NCBI RefSeq assembly: GCF_002591975.1
Contig: NZ_NVQE01000002.1
Coordinates: forward strand, 124,001-188,000
Reading direction: 5' to 3'
Source: Mycobacterium neglectum
Lineage (GTDB): Bacteria; Actinomycetota; Actinomycetes; Mycobacteriales; Mycobacteriaceae
DNA length: 64,000 nt
The notes under the pieces were generated by a model, which had not been told where the DNA came from, did not search any database, and worked only from the letters and a program-made list of their open reading frames with translations. Shown one piece after another: positions 27,736 through 38,800 of this stretch. The position numbers and the translations under genes were made by a program. Positions within the stretch are counted from its first letter, which is position 1. Every line of letters begins with the position of its first letter.

Positions 27736-28505
27736 CTCACGACAATTCCTTCTGCTGCCATCGCCGCCTTGACCTGGTCAATGGTCAGCTCGCGGAAATG
27801 GAACACGCTCGCTGCCAGCACGGCATCAGCACCTGCAACAACCGCGGGCGCGAAATGTTGGGGCGCGCCGGCGCCGCCGCTGGCGATCACAGGGACGTTG
27901 ACCGCCCCGCGTACCGCCGCGATCATCGGCAGGTCGAATCCTGCCTTGGTGCCGTCGAAGTCCATCGAGTTCAACAGGATCTCGCCGACGCCGAGTTCGG
28001 CACCTCGGGTCGCCCATTCGACGGCGTCGATGCCGGTGCCCCGCCGGCCACCGTGCGTGGTCACCTCCCAGCCCGACGGAGTCGGCTCCTGGTCCCGCGG
28101 CACGGTGCGCGCGTCGACGGACAGGACGATGCACTGCGAACCGAACTGGCGGGACATCTCGGCGAGGAGTTCCGGCCTGGCGATGGCGGCGGTGTTGACC
28201 GCGACTTTGTCCGCGCCCGCGCGCAGCAACACGTCGACGTCGGCCACCGATCGCACGCCGCCGCCGACGGTCAGCGGAATGAACACCTGCTCGGCGGTGC
28301 GTTTGACCACCTCGAGCATGGTGGCCCGGCCCGCAGAAGATGCGGTGACATCCAGGAATGTGAGCTCGTCGGCACCCTCGGCGTCGTAGGCCGCGGCCAG
28401 CTCGACGGGATCGCCTGCGTCGCGGAGGTTTTCGAAGTTCACGCCCTTGACGACCCGGCCGTCGTCGACGTCGAGGCAGGGGATGATGCGCACTGCGAGG
28501 TCCAT
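27732..28505 (-). CDS. hisF: imidazole glycerol phosphate synthase cyclase subunit
   Basis: 257-residue (beta/alpha)8 barrel. It condenses ammonia from HisH with PRFAR to give IGP and AICAR. Catalytic Asp residues are in [14 protein letters not shown] and [13 protein letters not shown]; phosphate loops are GGGVRS and ASGGAGAP. Begins directly after the impA stop (TAG-ATG) and overlaps hisI. HisH, its glutaminase partner, is encoded earlier in the same operon. Confidence 0.97.
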   Translation of the reverse strand: MDLAVRIIPCLDVDDGRVVKGVNFENLRDAGDPVELAAAYDAEGADELTFLDVTASSAGRATMLEVVKRTAEQVFIPLTVGGGVRSVADVDVLLRAGADKVAVNTAAIARPELLAEMSRQFGSQCIVLSVDARTVPRDQEPTPSGWEVTTHGGRRGTGIDAVEWATRGAELGVGEILLNSMDFDGTKAGFDLPMIAAVRGAVNVPVIASGGAGAPQHFAPAVVAGADAVLAASVFHFRELTIDQVKAAMAAEGIVVR

Positions 28506-29321
28506 CTAGAAATCCTCCGGTGCGCCGACGGAGTGGAGTAACTCGAGCAGTTCGGAGTGCACCCCTGGCGCGCCGGCCAGCGCCGAGCGCGATTTGGTGG
28601 TCCAGTCGCTGCCGTCCAGGTTCGTGACGATTCCGCCCGCCGCCCGCACCAGCGCGACACCCGCGGCGTGGTCCCACACATGCGCTCCGAAACTGATGGC
28701 CCCGCCGAGGATTCCGGATGCGGCGTAGGCGAAGTCGACGCCAGTGGCGCCGTGCATCCGCATCCGGGAGCACTTCCGGCTGAGGTTCTCGATCACGGCG
28801 AGTCGATACCGGCCCGGCACTTTGCCGCGTGAGTCGATGTTGAAGGTGCTGACCCCGACGATCGATTCGGACAGTGGTACTGGATCGAGCGCCGGCTGCT
28901 CGATACCGTTGCTGCGCAGTGGCTCACCGACGACACCGGTGAACCTCTCCCCGGTGAACGGGACCCACGTCAGGCCCGCGACGGGCTCGCCGTCACGCAG
29001 GAGGCCGAGCAGGATGGCCGCCATTGGTGACCCGGCCGCATAGTTGAACGTCCCGTCGATCGGGTCGAGCACCCACACCAGTGGTGAATCGACGTCGGCG
29101 CCGCCGAACTCCTCGCCGTGCACCTCGATACCGGTCTCGCGCGTCAGCGCTTCGACCACCTGGCGTTCAATCGCGAGATCGACTTCGGTGGCGAAGTCAT
29201 TGCCCTTCTTCTGCACTGCTGAGTCGGCGCGGTGACCTTCGATGAACGGCTTGGCCGCTTCGTCGAGGATCTTGGCGGCCACGGCGACCAACCCGTCGAG
29301 GTCCGCCGTATCGAGGGCCAT
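28506..29321 (-). CDS. impA: inositol monophosphatase-family phosphatase (ImpA-like)
   Basis: 271 residues. Mg-dependent phosphatase with the metal sites HGEEFGG and WVLDPIDGTFNYAAG, and a third site WDHAAGVALVRAAGG. Lies between hisA and hisF exactly as Rv1604 does in M. tuberculosis. Family members hydrolyse inositol phosphates; the position also makes it a candidate histidinol-phosphatase (HisN-type), and corynebacterial HisN belongs to this superfamily. The sequence does not decide which. The stop abuts hisF and the start abuts hisA. Confidence 0.9.
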   Translation of the reverse strand: MALDTADLDGLVAVAAKILDEAAKPFIEGHRADSAVQKKGNDFATEVDLAIERQVVEALTRETGIEVHGEEFGGADVDSPLVWVLDPIDGTFNYAAGSPMAAILLGLLRDGEPVAGLTWVPFTGERFTGVVGEPLRSNGIEQPALDPVPLSESIVGVSTFNIDSRGKVPGRYRLAVIENLSRKCSRMRMHGATGVDFAYAASGILGGAISFGAHVWDHAAGVALVRAAGGIVTNLDGSDWTTKSRSALAGAPGVHSELLELLHSVGAPEDF

Positions 29322-30056
29322 CTATCGCGCCACCGCGGCCAGCGCCTCCGGAAGCGTGAATCGCCCGGCATACAGCGCCTTTCCGACGATCGCCCCTTCT
29401 ACACCGCGGTCCGTCAGAGTCGCGATCGCGCGCAGATCGTCAAGACTCGAGACACCACCGGACGCGATCACCGGTGCGGCGGTGCGTTCGGTGACCGCCC
29501 CCAACAGCTCGAGGTTCGGACCATTGAGTGTGCCGTCCTTGGTCACATCGGTGACGACGAAACGTGAACATCCTTCGCGGTCAAGCCGTTCCAGCACCTC
29601 CCAGAGGTCACCACCGTCGGTCTCCCATCCGCGACCGCGCAATCGGTGGTCGGCTCCATCGATCTTGACGTCCAGACCGACGGCCACCTTGTCGCCGTGT
29701 TCGGCGACCGCCTTGGCGCACCAGTGCGGGTTCTCCAGCGCTGCGGTGCCGAGGTTCACCCGGGCGCAACCAGTGGCCAGTGCCGCCTTCAGCGAGTCGT
29801 CGTCGCGGATGCCGCCCGAAAGTTCCACTGCGACGTCGAGCCTGCCGACGACCTCGGCGAGTAGTTCACGGTTGTCTCCCCGACCGAACGCGGCGTCGAG
29901 GTCGACGAGGTGTATCCACTCTGCGCCGTCCCGCTGCCAGTTCATCGCGGCGTCGAGTGCCGAGCCGTACTCGGTCTCGCTGCCCGCCTTTCCCTGCATG
30001 AGCCGAACAGCGCGACCCTCCACCACGTCGACGGCTGGAAGGAGTATCAATCTCAC
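29322..30056 (-). CDS. priA: phosphoribosyl isomerase A (HisA/PriA, dual His/Trp role)
   Basis: 244-residue barrel. [15 protein letters not shown] carries the first catalytic Asp, [10 protein letters not shown] a phosphate loop, and [15 protein letters not shown] the second Asp. In actinobacteria that lack trpF this enzyme isomerises both ProFAR and phosphoribosyl anthranilate; no trpF is seen in the trp operon here, which fits. The GTG at 30056 gives the standard N-terminus; the frame upstream is not used. The stop abuts impA. Confidence 0.94.
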   Translation of the reverse strand: MRLILLPAVDVVEGRAVRLMQGKAGSETEYGSALDAAMNWQRDGAEWIHLVDLDAAFGRGDNRELLAEVVGRLDVAVELSGGIRDDDSLKAALATGCARVNLGTAALENPHWCAKAVAEHGDKVAVGLDVKIDGADHRLRGRGWETDGGDLWEVLERLDREGCSRFVVTDVTKDGTLNGPNLELLGAVTERTAAPVIASGGVSSLDDLRAIATLTDRGVEGAIVGKALYAGRFTLPEALAAVAR

Positions 30057-30066
30057 GGCCGTCAAC

Positions 30067-30680
30067 CTAGAGCCCCTCAACCCAATTGGCCAAAAGCGAT
30101 GCGCCCGCGTCGCCACTCTTCTCCGGGTGGAACTGGGTGGCGGCCAGTGGACCGTCCTCGACTGCGGCCAGGAACGGCACCGTGTGGGTAGCCCATGTCA
30201 ACAGTGCATCCGGACTGCCTTCCCACTGCTGGGCGGCATAGGAATGGACGAAATAGAACCGGATGTCGGGGTCCAGGCCCTTGAACAGCCGGGTACCCGA
30301 TGGTGCGTCCACGACGTTCCAGCCCATGTGTGGGATCACCGGGGCGTCCAGCCGGATCACCGCACCCGGCCATTGACCACAGCCGGCGCTCTCCACGCCG
30401 AACTCGACCCCACGTGCGAACAGGATCTGCATACCGACACACACCCCCAGCACCGGGCGGCCCGCACTGACCCGATCGGCGATGATCTTCTCGCCACCGA
30501 TCTGCCGCAGGCCCGCCATACATGCCTCGAAAGCGCCGACGCCGGGCACCACCAGACCGTCTGCGTTCATCGCCGCGTCGGCATCAGCGGTCACCTCCAC
30601 GTCGGCGCCGACCCGTTCCAGGGCGCGCTGAGCCGATCGGAGGTTTCCGGAGCCGTAGTCGAGGACGACGACTTTCGCCG

Positions 30681-30684
<4 letters not shown>
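30067..30684 (-). CDS. hisH: imidazole glycerol phosphate synthase glutaminase subunit
   Basis: 205 residues, class I glutamine amidotransferase. Nucleophile Cys in [10 protein letters not shown], catalytic His and Glu in QFHPEKSG, and oxyanion-type PGVGAF near the N-terminus. It supplies ammonia to HisF through the barrel. ATG 30684 overlaps the hisB stop (ATGA). It is separated by 10 nt from priA. Confidence 0.97.
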
Positions 30685-33753
<3,069 letters not shown>

Positions 33754-33831
33754 CCAGCCATTGTCCCAGAACAGGCCAAATCGATATCGTCGCGGCAAGC
33801 GGCCGCGTCTGCGGTCAGGTGGGGCGGGCGC

Positions 33832-34344
33832 TCACTTGCACAGAGTGGTGATCATGGCGTTGGTGGCGTCGGCGTCCTTCAGCCGCGCGGCCTGGTCGGG
33901 ATCCGCGTTCGCAATGCCGGCAACCGAGCGAGCGCCGATGTCCATGAGCTGGTTGGCGAACTTGCGCACCGGCTCCGCCAGCTCCGTCGGCGTGTCTGGC
34001 TGCAGCCGGGCCATCAGGTATTGGCCCCCGTCGAAGAGCGACACCCGTGCATTTGCCGCCACTGCCAGAACGCCGGTGACGTCTGACGGCCCGCCGGCAG
34101 GCTGCAGGTTGGTGTTGAGCTGGACGCCATTCCGAACGAGGTTGAAGGCCTCACAGACACTGCCCTTGGGGTCGTCGGTCGTGGTGCCGGTGAATACCGA
34201 GGCCTGCTCCGACTCCGAAGCTGACGACGTCGATGACGGCCCCTTCGTCAACGCCCAACCGGCCAGTCCGACGGCGACGAGCGCCACGACTAACGCCAGA
34301 ACGGAAATGATGGACCCCCGTGAAGACTCCGAATGCTCAGACAT
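33832..34344 (-). CDS. single-TM secreted protein, paralogue of the 37.4-kb gene
   Basis: 170 residues. One N-terminal TM segment (IISVLALVVALVAVGLAGWAL), then a Ser/Thr-rich linker and an alpha-helical extracytoplasmic domain. The core NTNLQPAGGPSDVTG and NARVSLFDGGQYLMARL is nearly identical to the protein at 37447-37926, and both end in LCK with a conserved second Cys near the start of the domain, so a disulfide is likely. The general architecture (short N-terminus, one TM, outside helical domain) recalls Mce-associated proteins, but no mce genes are here. It precedes hisD in the same direction. Function unknown. Confidence 0.85.
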   Translation of the reverse strand: MSEHSESSRGSIISVLALVVALVAVGLAGWALTKGPSSTSSASESEQASVFTGTTTDDPKGSVCEAFNLVRNGVQLNTNLQPAGGPSDVTGVLAVAANARVSLFDGGQYLMARLQPDTPTELAEPVRKFANQLMDIGARSVAGIANADPDQAARLKDADATNAMITTLCK

Positions 34345-34855
34345 GCGGCCGATAGTAGCTGCCAGTCACCGTTATACGTAGCAAACTACGGATTCGATGG
34401 CCATACGGCGCGTCCAAAACAAGATCAGTTTACTCAATGGCGCGGACACGATAATTGATTGCGCAAGAAGCTGATCATGAAAGTTAGCTAGCCGAGTGCA
34501 TTCAGATCGGCTACTCGCACGTCGACCGACAATTAACGATGACGTAAAGTCAAGGTCAATTTGATGCCCTGGCGAACGTCTAGGTGCTTGCGGCCGGCTG
34601 TCAAATAGCCTTAGCTGTACGGATCATTGTTGCAGCTCAAACTCTATTTACTGCTGTTAGAGCCTATTATCGCGCTGTTGCCATTCCCAATATTGGGATT
34701 GCTGACCCATGATCGCGATCACCGACTATTTCTTGCATGGGCAAGCGTCCAATCAAGATCGATCTACGGGAGCGTTGGAATTGTCGCCGAGGTTAATAAA
34801 CTTTTTCCTGTCGAATTCGATAAGTTGCTATGAAATCCCTCTACGGGGTGTCAAT
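34345..34855. other. AT-rich, gene-poor stretch
   Basis: Clearly less GC-rich than anything else in the window, with runs such as ttaataaactttttcc and many TAA/TTA triplets in all frames. No open frame longer than about 70 codons has a ribosome site or coding bias. It contains a palindrome at 34685-34698 and could hold promoters or a small RNA for the genes on either side. The composition suggests foreign DNA or a long regulatory region. Confidence 0.6.
34685..34698. repeat. 14-bp perfect palindrome TCCCAATATTGGGA
   Basis: A perfect inverted repeat without a spacer in the AT-rich stretch, about 170 bp upstream of the small ORF. It has the form of a dimeric repressor site. No regulator can be assigned. 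Confidence 0.4.
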
Positions 34856-34960
34856 ATGTCTGTGATCGACATCAGTCGGTTAGCTGACTACCAGAGTGAA
34901 CCTTCGGTCCAGCCACTCGGCCACAGGCTTCGCGAACGGATGTCGGAGATCTCGGGGTAA
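34856..34960 (+). CDS. possible 34-residue peptide upstream of the PGRS-like gene
   Basis: ATG 34856 is preceded by GGGGTGTC with usable spacing. The peptide begins MSVIDISRLADYQ and ends RLRERMSEISG, with charged residues and no membrane segment. GC content rises here compared with the stretch upstream. It ends 37 nt before the PGRS-like start and could be a leader peptide or a real small protein. Evidence is thin. Confidence 0.3.
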   Translation: MSVIDISRLADYQSEPSVQPLGHRLRERMSEISG

Positions 34961-34997
34961 CTGGATCGTTCGGTTCAGGTCGATAGAAGGGTAGAAA

Positions 34998-36251
34998 ATG
35001 TCCAGCACAAAATTCGCGGGCAAGCACCGCGCATACGCGGCACGAGGTACGGTCGCGCGACGCGCCGTCGGCGGCGCAATGGTCGGTGGGGCCATGGCCG
35101 TGGCGTTCATCGGCTTCGGTTCGATCGGAACGGCGCAAGCGCAGCCGATAGCAAATATTCCCTGCATTCCGGGCATTTGTCCGTCTCTTATTGGCTCGTC
35201 CGGCGACACCAGCTCCAGCGGCGGAGGCATCTTCGATCCGGCCCCCTTCGTCAACGCGTTCGATCCCTTCCTCGACAATCCGCTGGTCCAGGTGTTCACC
35301 TTCGGGGCGATCGGCAATGGCGCCGACGGCAATTTGGCTCATCCCGACGGCTACAACGGAGGCTGGCTGTTCGGTAGCGGCGGTGACGGTTACAGCCCGA
35401 CCGCGGCGGAGGCCGCCACGCTCGGCACTCAGCCAGGCAACGGCGGTAACGCCGGCTTCTTCGGCGGCAATGGCGGGCGCGGCGGCAACGGAGCCGACGC
35501 AACTTATGGCCCCGATATTGCAGGCGTGACAGTTCAGCTCAACCCCGCGCAGAGTGGTGGTCGCGGCGGAGATGCGGGCGCCGTCGGCAATGGCGGCGCA
35601 GGCGGTGACGGCGGCGACGACAACAATCCTGGCGGGCTCCTATTGGGCGATAACAATGCAGAGGGCGGCGCGGGCGGCTTTGGCGGCTCGGGCGGGTACT
35701 ACGGGATCGGCGGCGACGGCGGCGACGGCGGCGAGGCAACTGCCGTCGGGGCCAATGAGGCTGATGGCGGCGACGGCGGTGACGCCGGGAACGGTGGCAC
35801 CGGCGGCGGCGACGGCGGCGAGGGTGGTGATGCCGAAACCACCGGCACTGGCACCGCCACTTCAGGCGAGGGTGGCGACGGCGGCAACGCCGATTTCGTC
35901 GGTAATGGTGGATCCGGTGGCGACGCCGGGGACGCGGAGACCGAAGGCGGCATTGCCAACGGCGGCGACGCCGGTAATGGTGGTCATGGCGGCGTTGTGT
36001 TCGGCGACGGCAGCGAGGGTGGCGACGGCGGCGACTCCACAACCGGCACCGGCACCGGCACCGGCACCGGCGGCGATGGTGGCGACGGAGGCAACGGCGG
36101 CACCGTGTTCTCCGACGGCGGCAACGGCGGCAACGGCGGCGACGCCAGCGGCGCCGGCACCGGCTCCGGCGGCAGCGCCGGCGACGGCGGCAGTGGTGGC
36201 TTCGGCGGTAACGACGGCAGCGACGGCGACACCGGTAGCGACAATCCGTAA
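34998..36251 (+). CDS. secreted PGRS-like glycine-rich protein without a PE domain
   Basis: 417 residues. A Sec signal (RRAVGGAMVGGAMAVAFIGFG, cleavage after AQA) replaces the PE module. A ~90-residue unique part has two Cys (IPCIPGIC) and then a bridge, GGWLFGSGGDGYSP, like the opening of PGRS domains. The remaining ~280 residues are runs of GG-x-GG and GGDGG with Asp-rich and TGTGTG tracts, so acidic rather than Asn-rich. PGRS domains are built from such glycine triplets and some bind calcium. RBS AGAAGGG precedes ATG 34998. Secreted or surface-associated role inferred; function unknown. Confidence 0.85.
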   Translation: MSSTKFAGKHRAYAARGTVARRAVGGAMVGGAMAVAFIGFGSIGTAQAQPIANIPCIPGICPSLIGSSGDTSSSGGGIFDPAPFVNAFDPFLDNPLVQVFTFGAIGNGADGNLAHPDGYNGGWLFGSGGDGYSPTAAEAATLGTQPGNGGNAGFFGGNGGRGGNGADATYGPDIAGVTVQLNPAQSGGRGGDAGAVGNGGAGGDGGDDNNPGGLLLGDNNAEGGAGGFGGSGGYYGIGGDGGDGGEATAVGANEADGGDGGDAGNGGTGGGDGGEGGDAETTGTGTATSGEGGDGGNADFVGNGGSGGDAGDAETEGGIANGGDAGNGGHGGVVFGDGSEGGDGGDSTTGTGTGTGTGGDGGDGGNGGTVFSDGGNGGNGGDASGAGTGSGGSAGDGGSGGFGGNDGSDGDTGSDNP

Positions 36252-36284
36252 TCGTCGAAACGGTTGACACTGCACGACAAATGG

Positions 36285-36315
36285 CGATGCCCGTCCCCTT
36301 GTGGGGCGGGCATCG
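36285..36315 (+). terminator. intrinsic-type hairpin after the PGRS-like gene
   Basis: Arms CGATGCCCG-T-CCCC and GGGG-CGGGCATCG pair across a TTGT loop with a single unpaired T. The stem has 13 pairs. No U-tract follows, common for mycobacterial terminators. It starts 34 nt after the stop codon. Confidence 0.75.
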
Positions 36316-36334
36316 TCACGTAGTGTCCAGGTTC

Positions 36335-36748
36335 ATGTCCGCCAAGGATCACCCCAACAACGCGCCGGGCGTCCCGATGATCTATCCGCCGATGTTCGAG
36401 CGCCTGCAGATCAAATACATGAACCCCGTAGTCAAGCGCATCGCGGGCGTCATGCCCGGTGTTGCCAAGGTGAGGCACCGCGGCCGCAAGTCCGGCAAGA
36501 CCTACGAAACCGTCGTCACACCCTTCCGCAAGGGCAGCACGCTCGCAATCGCGCTGGGCCACGGAAAGACCGATTGGGTGAAGAACGTGCTCGCCGCGAA
36601 CGAGGCCGACGTGCTCTTCGGCTCCCGCACGGTCCACATCGTCAACCCGCGAATCCTGCCCGCGGGTAGCGGCGGCGCCGACGACCTACCGTTCATGGCC
36701 CGCACGCAGGCGAAGAAGATGGCTATCTTCGTCGCCGATATCGCATGA
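36335..36748 (+). CDS. deazaflavin (F420)-dependent nitroreductase-family protein (Ddn-like)
   Basis: 137 residues. The PF04075 split barrel: GRKSGKTYETVVTPFRKGSTLAIALGHGKTDWVKN, the segment that holds F420 or a related deazaflavin, and a C-terminal RILPAG…PFMARTQ. Mycobacterial relatives range from the PA-824 nitroreductase Ddn to F420-quinone reductases. ATG 36335 lies 8 nt after TAGTGT, so the mRNA has a very short leader or none. It sits in the block between the two TM paralogues. Confidence 0.82.
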   Translation: MSAKDHPNNAPGVPMIYPPMFERLQIKYMNPVVKRIAGVMPGVAKVRHRGRKSGKTYETVVTPFRKGSTLAIALGHGKTDWVKNVLAANEADVLFGSRTVHIVNPRILPAGSGGADDLPFMARTQAKKMAIFVADIA

Positions 36749-36834
36749 CCGCTATCGCGTGAACACCGTCTTGTCCGACAACGTGGGCAGACGTCAGGGG
36801 CGCGGCACGCGATGCATTACGGGCATTCTTTAGC

Positions 36835-36873
36835 GAACGTTCAACTATTCTTGAGTGACCTTTCAAGTAAAGT
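36835..36873 (+). promoter_or_regulatory. promoter and candidate operator of the TetR gene
   Basis: -10 element TAAAGT at 36868-36873 ends 6 nt before the ATG, so transcription would start at the start codon. Overlapping it are CTTGA-N8-TCAAG (36850-36867) and CTTT-CAAGT-AAAG (36860-36872), and GAACGTTC (36835-36842) lies just upstream. The dyads fit an autoregulatory TetR site, but no binding evidence exists. Confidence 0.45.
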
Positions 36874-36879
36874 CAAGGG

Positions 36880-37446
36880 ATGCCGCGCCCAGACCGGAGC
36901 CGCACCGCTTTAGTCGACGCCGCCGCCATGCTTTTTCGCAGGCAGGGGTATGCCGCGACCGGTGTGAATCAGATTTTGGAAGTCGCCGACGTCAAGGCGG
37001 GATCGCTGTACCACCACTTCCCCGACGGCAAGCAGCAGTTGGCCGCGGCCGTGGTGGAAGGTACGGGAACCGACATCGAAACGCGGCTGCGGCAGTTTCT
37101 CGACAGCGGGTTGCCCGTGACCGACATCGTCGACGGCTGGATAGACCTGATGTCTTCTGGACTTGCGCTTGATTGTCGCGACGGCTGCCCGATCGAACCG
37201 ATCGCGACCGAATCGGTGAACGCGAGTCCGCTTGTTCGGTCCGCGTCGGCCCGGGCGTTTCAGTCCTGGCAGATGGCCATCGCCGACCGATTGCGCGATG
37301 ACGGCTGGGCCGAGGCCGAATCCGATGAGACGGCGCTCGCCGTCATCGCGCTCATCGAAGGGGCTCTGATCCTGTCGCGCATTTCGGGAGACAGCGCCGC
37401 GCTCAACGCCGCGAAAGCCGGGACGCGGGCGCTGCTCACCAAATAA
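36880..37446 (+). CDS. TetR/AcrR family regulator
   Basis: 188 residues. The N-terminal HTH AAMLFRRQGYAATGVNQILEVADVKAGSLYHHFPDGKQQL matches the TetR signature; the C-terminal ligand domain (GCPIEPIATES) is of the LmrA/YxaF-like type. ATG 36880 has no ribosome site and follows a -10 by 6 nt, so it appears leaderless. The stop abuts the convergent TM gene's stop. Likely targets are itself and perhaps the Ddn-like gene. The ligand is unknown. Confidence 0.88.
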   Translation: MPRPDRSRTALVDAAAMLFRRQGYAATGVNQILEVADVKAGSLYHHFPDGKQQLAAAVVEGTGTDIETRLRQFLDSGLPVTDIVDGWIDLMSSGLALDCRDGCPIEPIATESVNASPLVRSASARAFQSWQMAIADRLRDDGWAEAESDETALAVIALIEGALILSRISGDSAALNAAKAGTRALLTK

Positions 37447-37926
37447 CTACTTGCACAATTGCGTTAGGTCGGCGCTCACCTGGTCCGCGGCCCGCAGTCG
37501 TTCGGCCTGCGAAGGATCATCGTTCGTGGTGCCGGCTGTCGCGTTCGCTCCGATATCCATCAAGTAGTCGGCGAATTCGCGGACCTTCTGCGCCACAGGT
37601 TCCGGTGTCGCCGGATCCAGCCGCGCCATCAGATACTGCCCGCCGTCGAAAAGCGATACCCGGGCGTTGGCGGCGACGGCCTGTGCGCCCGTGACATCTG
37701 CCGGCCCGCCGGCAGGCATCAGATTGGTGTTGACCGAAACGCCGCGCCGCACAACGTCGACGGCGGTACAGGCCTTGGCCTTGGCCGCCGCGATCTGGTC
37801 CATGCTGTAGTCCGTCTTGGCATAGTCCGACCGGTAAAGCGCCCAACCGGCCACACCGAGCGCGGTGGCCGCCACCAGCAGACTGATGATGGTCAGCACA
37901 ATGAGGCGGCGCGATTCGACGTTCAC
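37447..37926 (-). CDS. single-TM secreted protein, paralogue of the 33.8-kb gene
   Basis: 159 residues. N-terminal TM segment LIVLTIISLLVAATALGVAGWAL, then a helical domain with VNTNLMPAGGPADVTG, NARVSLFDGGQYLMARLDP and YLMDIGA, ending QLCK. Its closest relative in the window is the protein at 33832-34344, with about half of the domain identical. The GTG start is 7 nt after the nadC stop, so it is probably the last gene of the nad operon. A link with NAD synthesis is not otherwise supported. Confidence 0.85.
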   Translation of the reverse strand: MNVESRRLIVLTIISLLVAATALGVAGWALYRSDYAKTDYSMDQIAAAKAKACTAVDVVRRGVSVNTNLMPAGGPADVTGAQAVAANARVSLFDGGQYLMARLDPATPEPVAQKVREFADYLMDIGANATAGTTNDDPSQAERLRAADQVSADLTQLCK

Positions 37927-37933
37927 GAAGGCC

Positions 37934-38800
37934 CTAGAGATCCAGACCGATGTCCAGCACGGTCACCGAGTGGGTGAGAGCCCCGACAGCGAGGTAGTCC
38001 ACGCCGGTACCGGCGTACTCGGCCGCAGTGTCGAGCGACAATCCGCCTGAGGATTCCAACTTGGTTGCCGGCGAGCGAGAATCGCGGCGCTGCACCGCGA
38101 TCTGTGTCTGCCAGACCGGGAAGTTGTCGAGCAGTATCAATGCCTCATCCCCGAGATTTTCGGCGAATACTTCGTCGAGTTGCTCCAGGGAGTCGACCTC
38201 GACCTCGCACGGCAGATTCGGCGCAGCTGCCCGCACCGCGTGCAGCGCAGCCACCACCGAGCCTGCGGAGGCGACGTGGTTGTCCTTGATCAGCGCGGCG
38301 TCGCCCAACCCCATTCGGTGGTTCACGCCGCCGCCGACGCGTACCGCGTATTTCTGCAGAGCTCGCAGTCCGGGCAGCGTCTTGCGGGTATCACGGATCT
38401 TTGCCCCGGTGCCCTCGACGGCAGCCACCCAGGCCGCGGTCGTGGTGGCGATACCCGATAGGTGACACACCAGGTTCAGCGTGGTCCGTTCGGCGGTCAG
38501 TAGTCCTTGCGTGGGCGCCTCGACGGTCAGCACGATCCCGCCCGCCTCCAGCCGCTCGCCATCGTCGACACGGTGCTTGACGACGTATTCGCCAGTGCCC
38601 AGCACCTCGTCGAGTACCAACAGCGCAATGTCCACACCGGCGACGACGCCCGGCTGGCGGGCGACCATCGACGCCGTCGTCGTCGCATCCGCGCGCACCG
38701 TCGCGAGCGTGGTGACATCGGGGCCGTACCGCAGGTCTTCCTCGAGGCCGCGGGTGATCAGCCGCCGGGCTTCACTCAACTCGTCAGCGTTGAGTTCCAT
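37934..38800 (-). CDS. nadC: nicotinate-nucleotide pyrophosphorylase (quinolinate PRTase)
   Basis: 288 residues. It makes nicotinate mononucleotide from quinolinate and PRPP. Substrate-binding residues are in RDTRKTLPGLRALQKYAVRVGGGVNHRMGL; catalytic Glu/Asp in CEVEVDSLEQ and ILLDNFP; phosphate loop ESSGGLSLD. The ATG overlaps the nadB stop by one base (TGATG). Third gene of nadABC. Confidence 0.97.
   Translation of the reverse strand: MELNADELSEARRLITRGLEEDLRYGPDVTTLATVRADATTTASMVARQPGVVAGVDIALLVLDEVLGTGEYVVKHRVDDGERLEAGGIVLTVEAPTQGLLTAERTTLNLVCHLSGIATTTAAWVAAVEGTGAKIRDTRKTLPGLRALQKYAVRVGGGVNHRMGLGDAALIKDNHVASAGSVVAALHAVRAAAPNLPCEVEVDSLEQLDEVFAENLGDEALILLDNFPVWQTQIAVQRRDSRSPATKLESSGGLSLDTAAEYAGTGVDYLAVGALTHSVTVLDIGLDL

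Noticed and set aside
34627..34833. 68-codon frame in the AT-rich stretch (starts LKLYLLLLEPIIALL)
   Set aside because: It has a hydrophobic start but no ribosome site or promoter and poor codon usage. I left it as part of the non-coding stretch.
35539..36275. Minus-strand arginine-rich frame opposite the PGRS-like gene
   Set aside because: It is the complement of GGC/GGT repeats, with a low-complexity product; the plus strand has the signal peptide and ribosome site.
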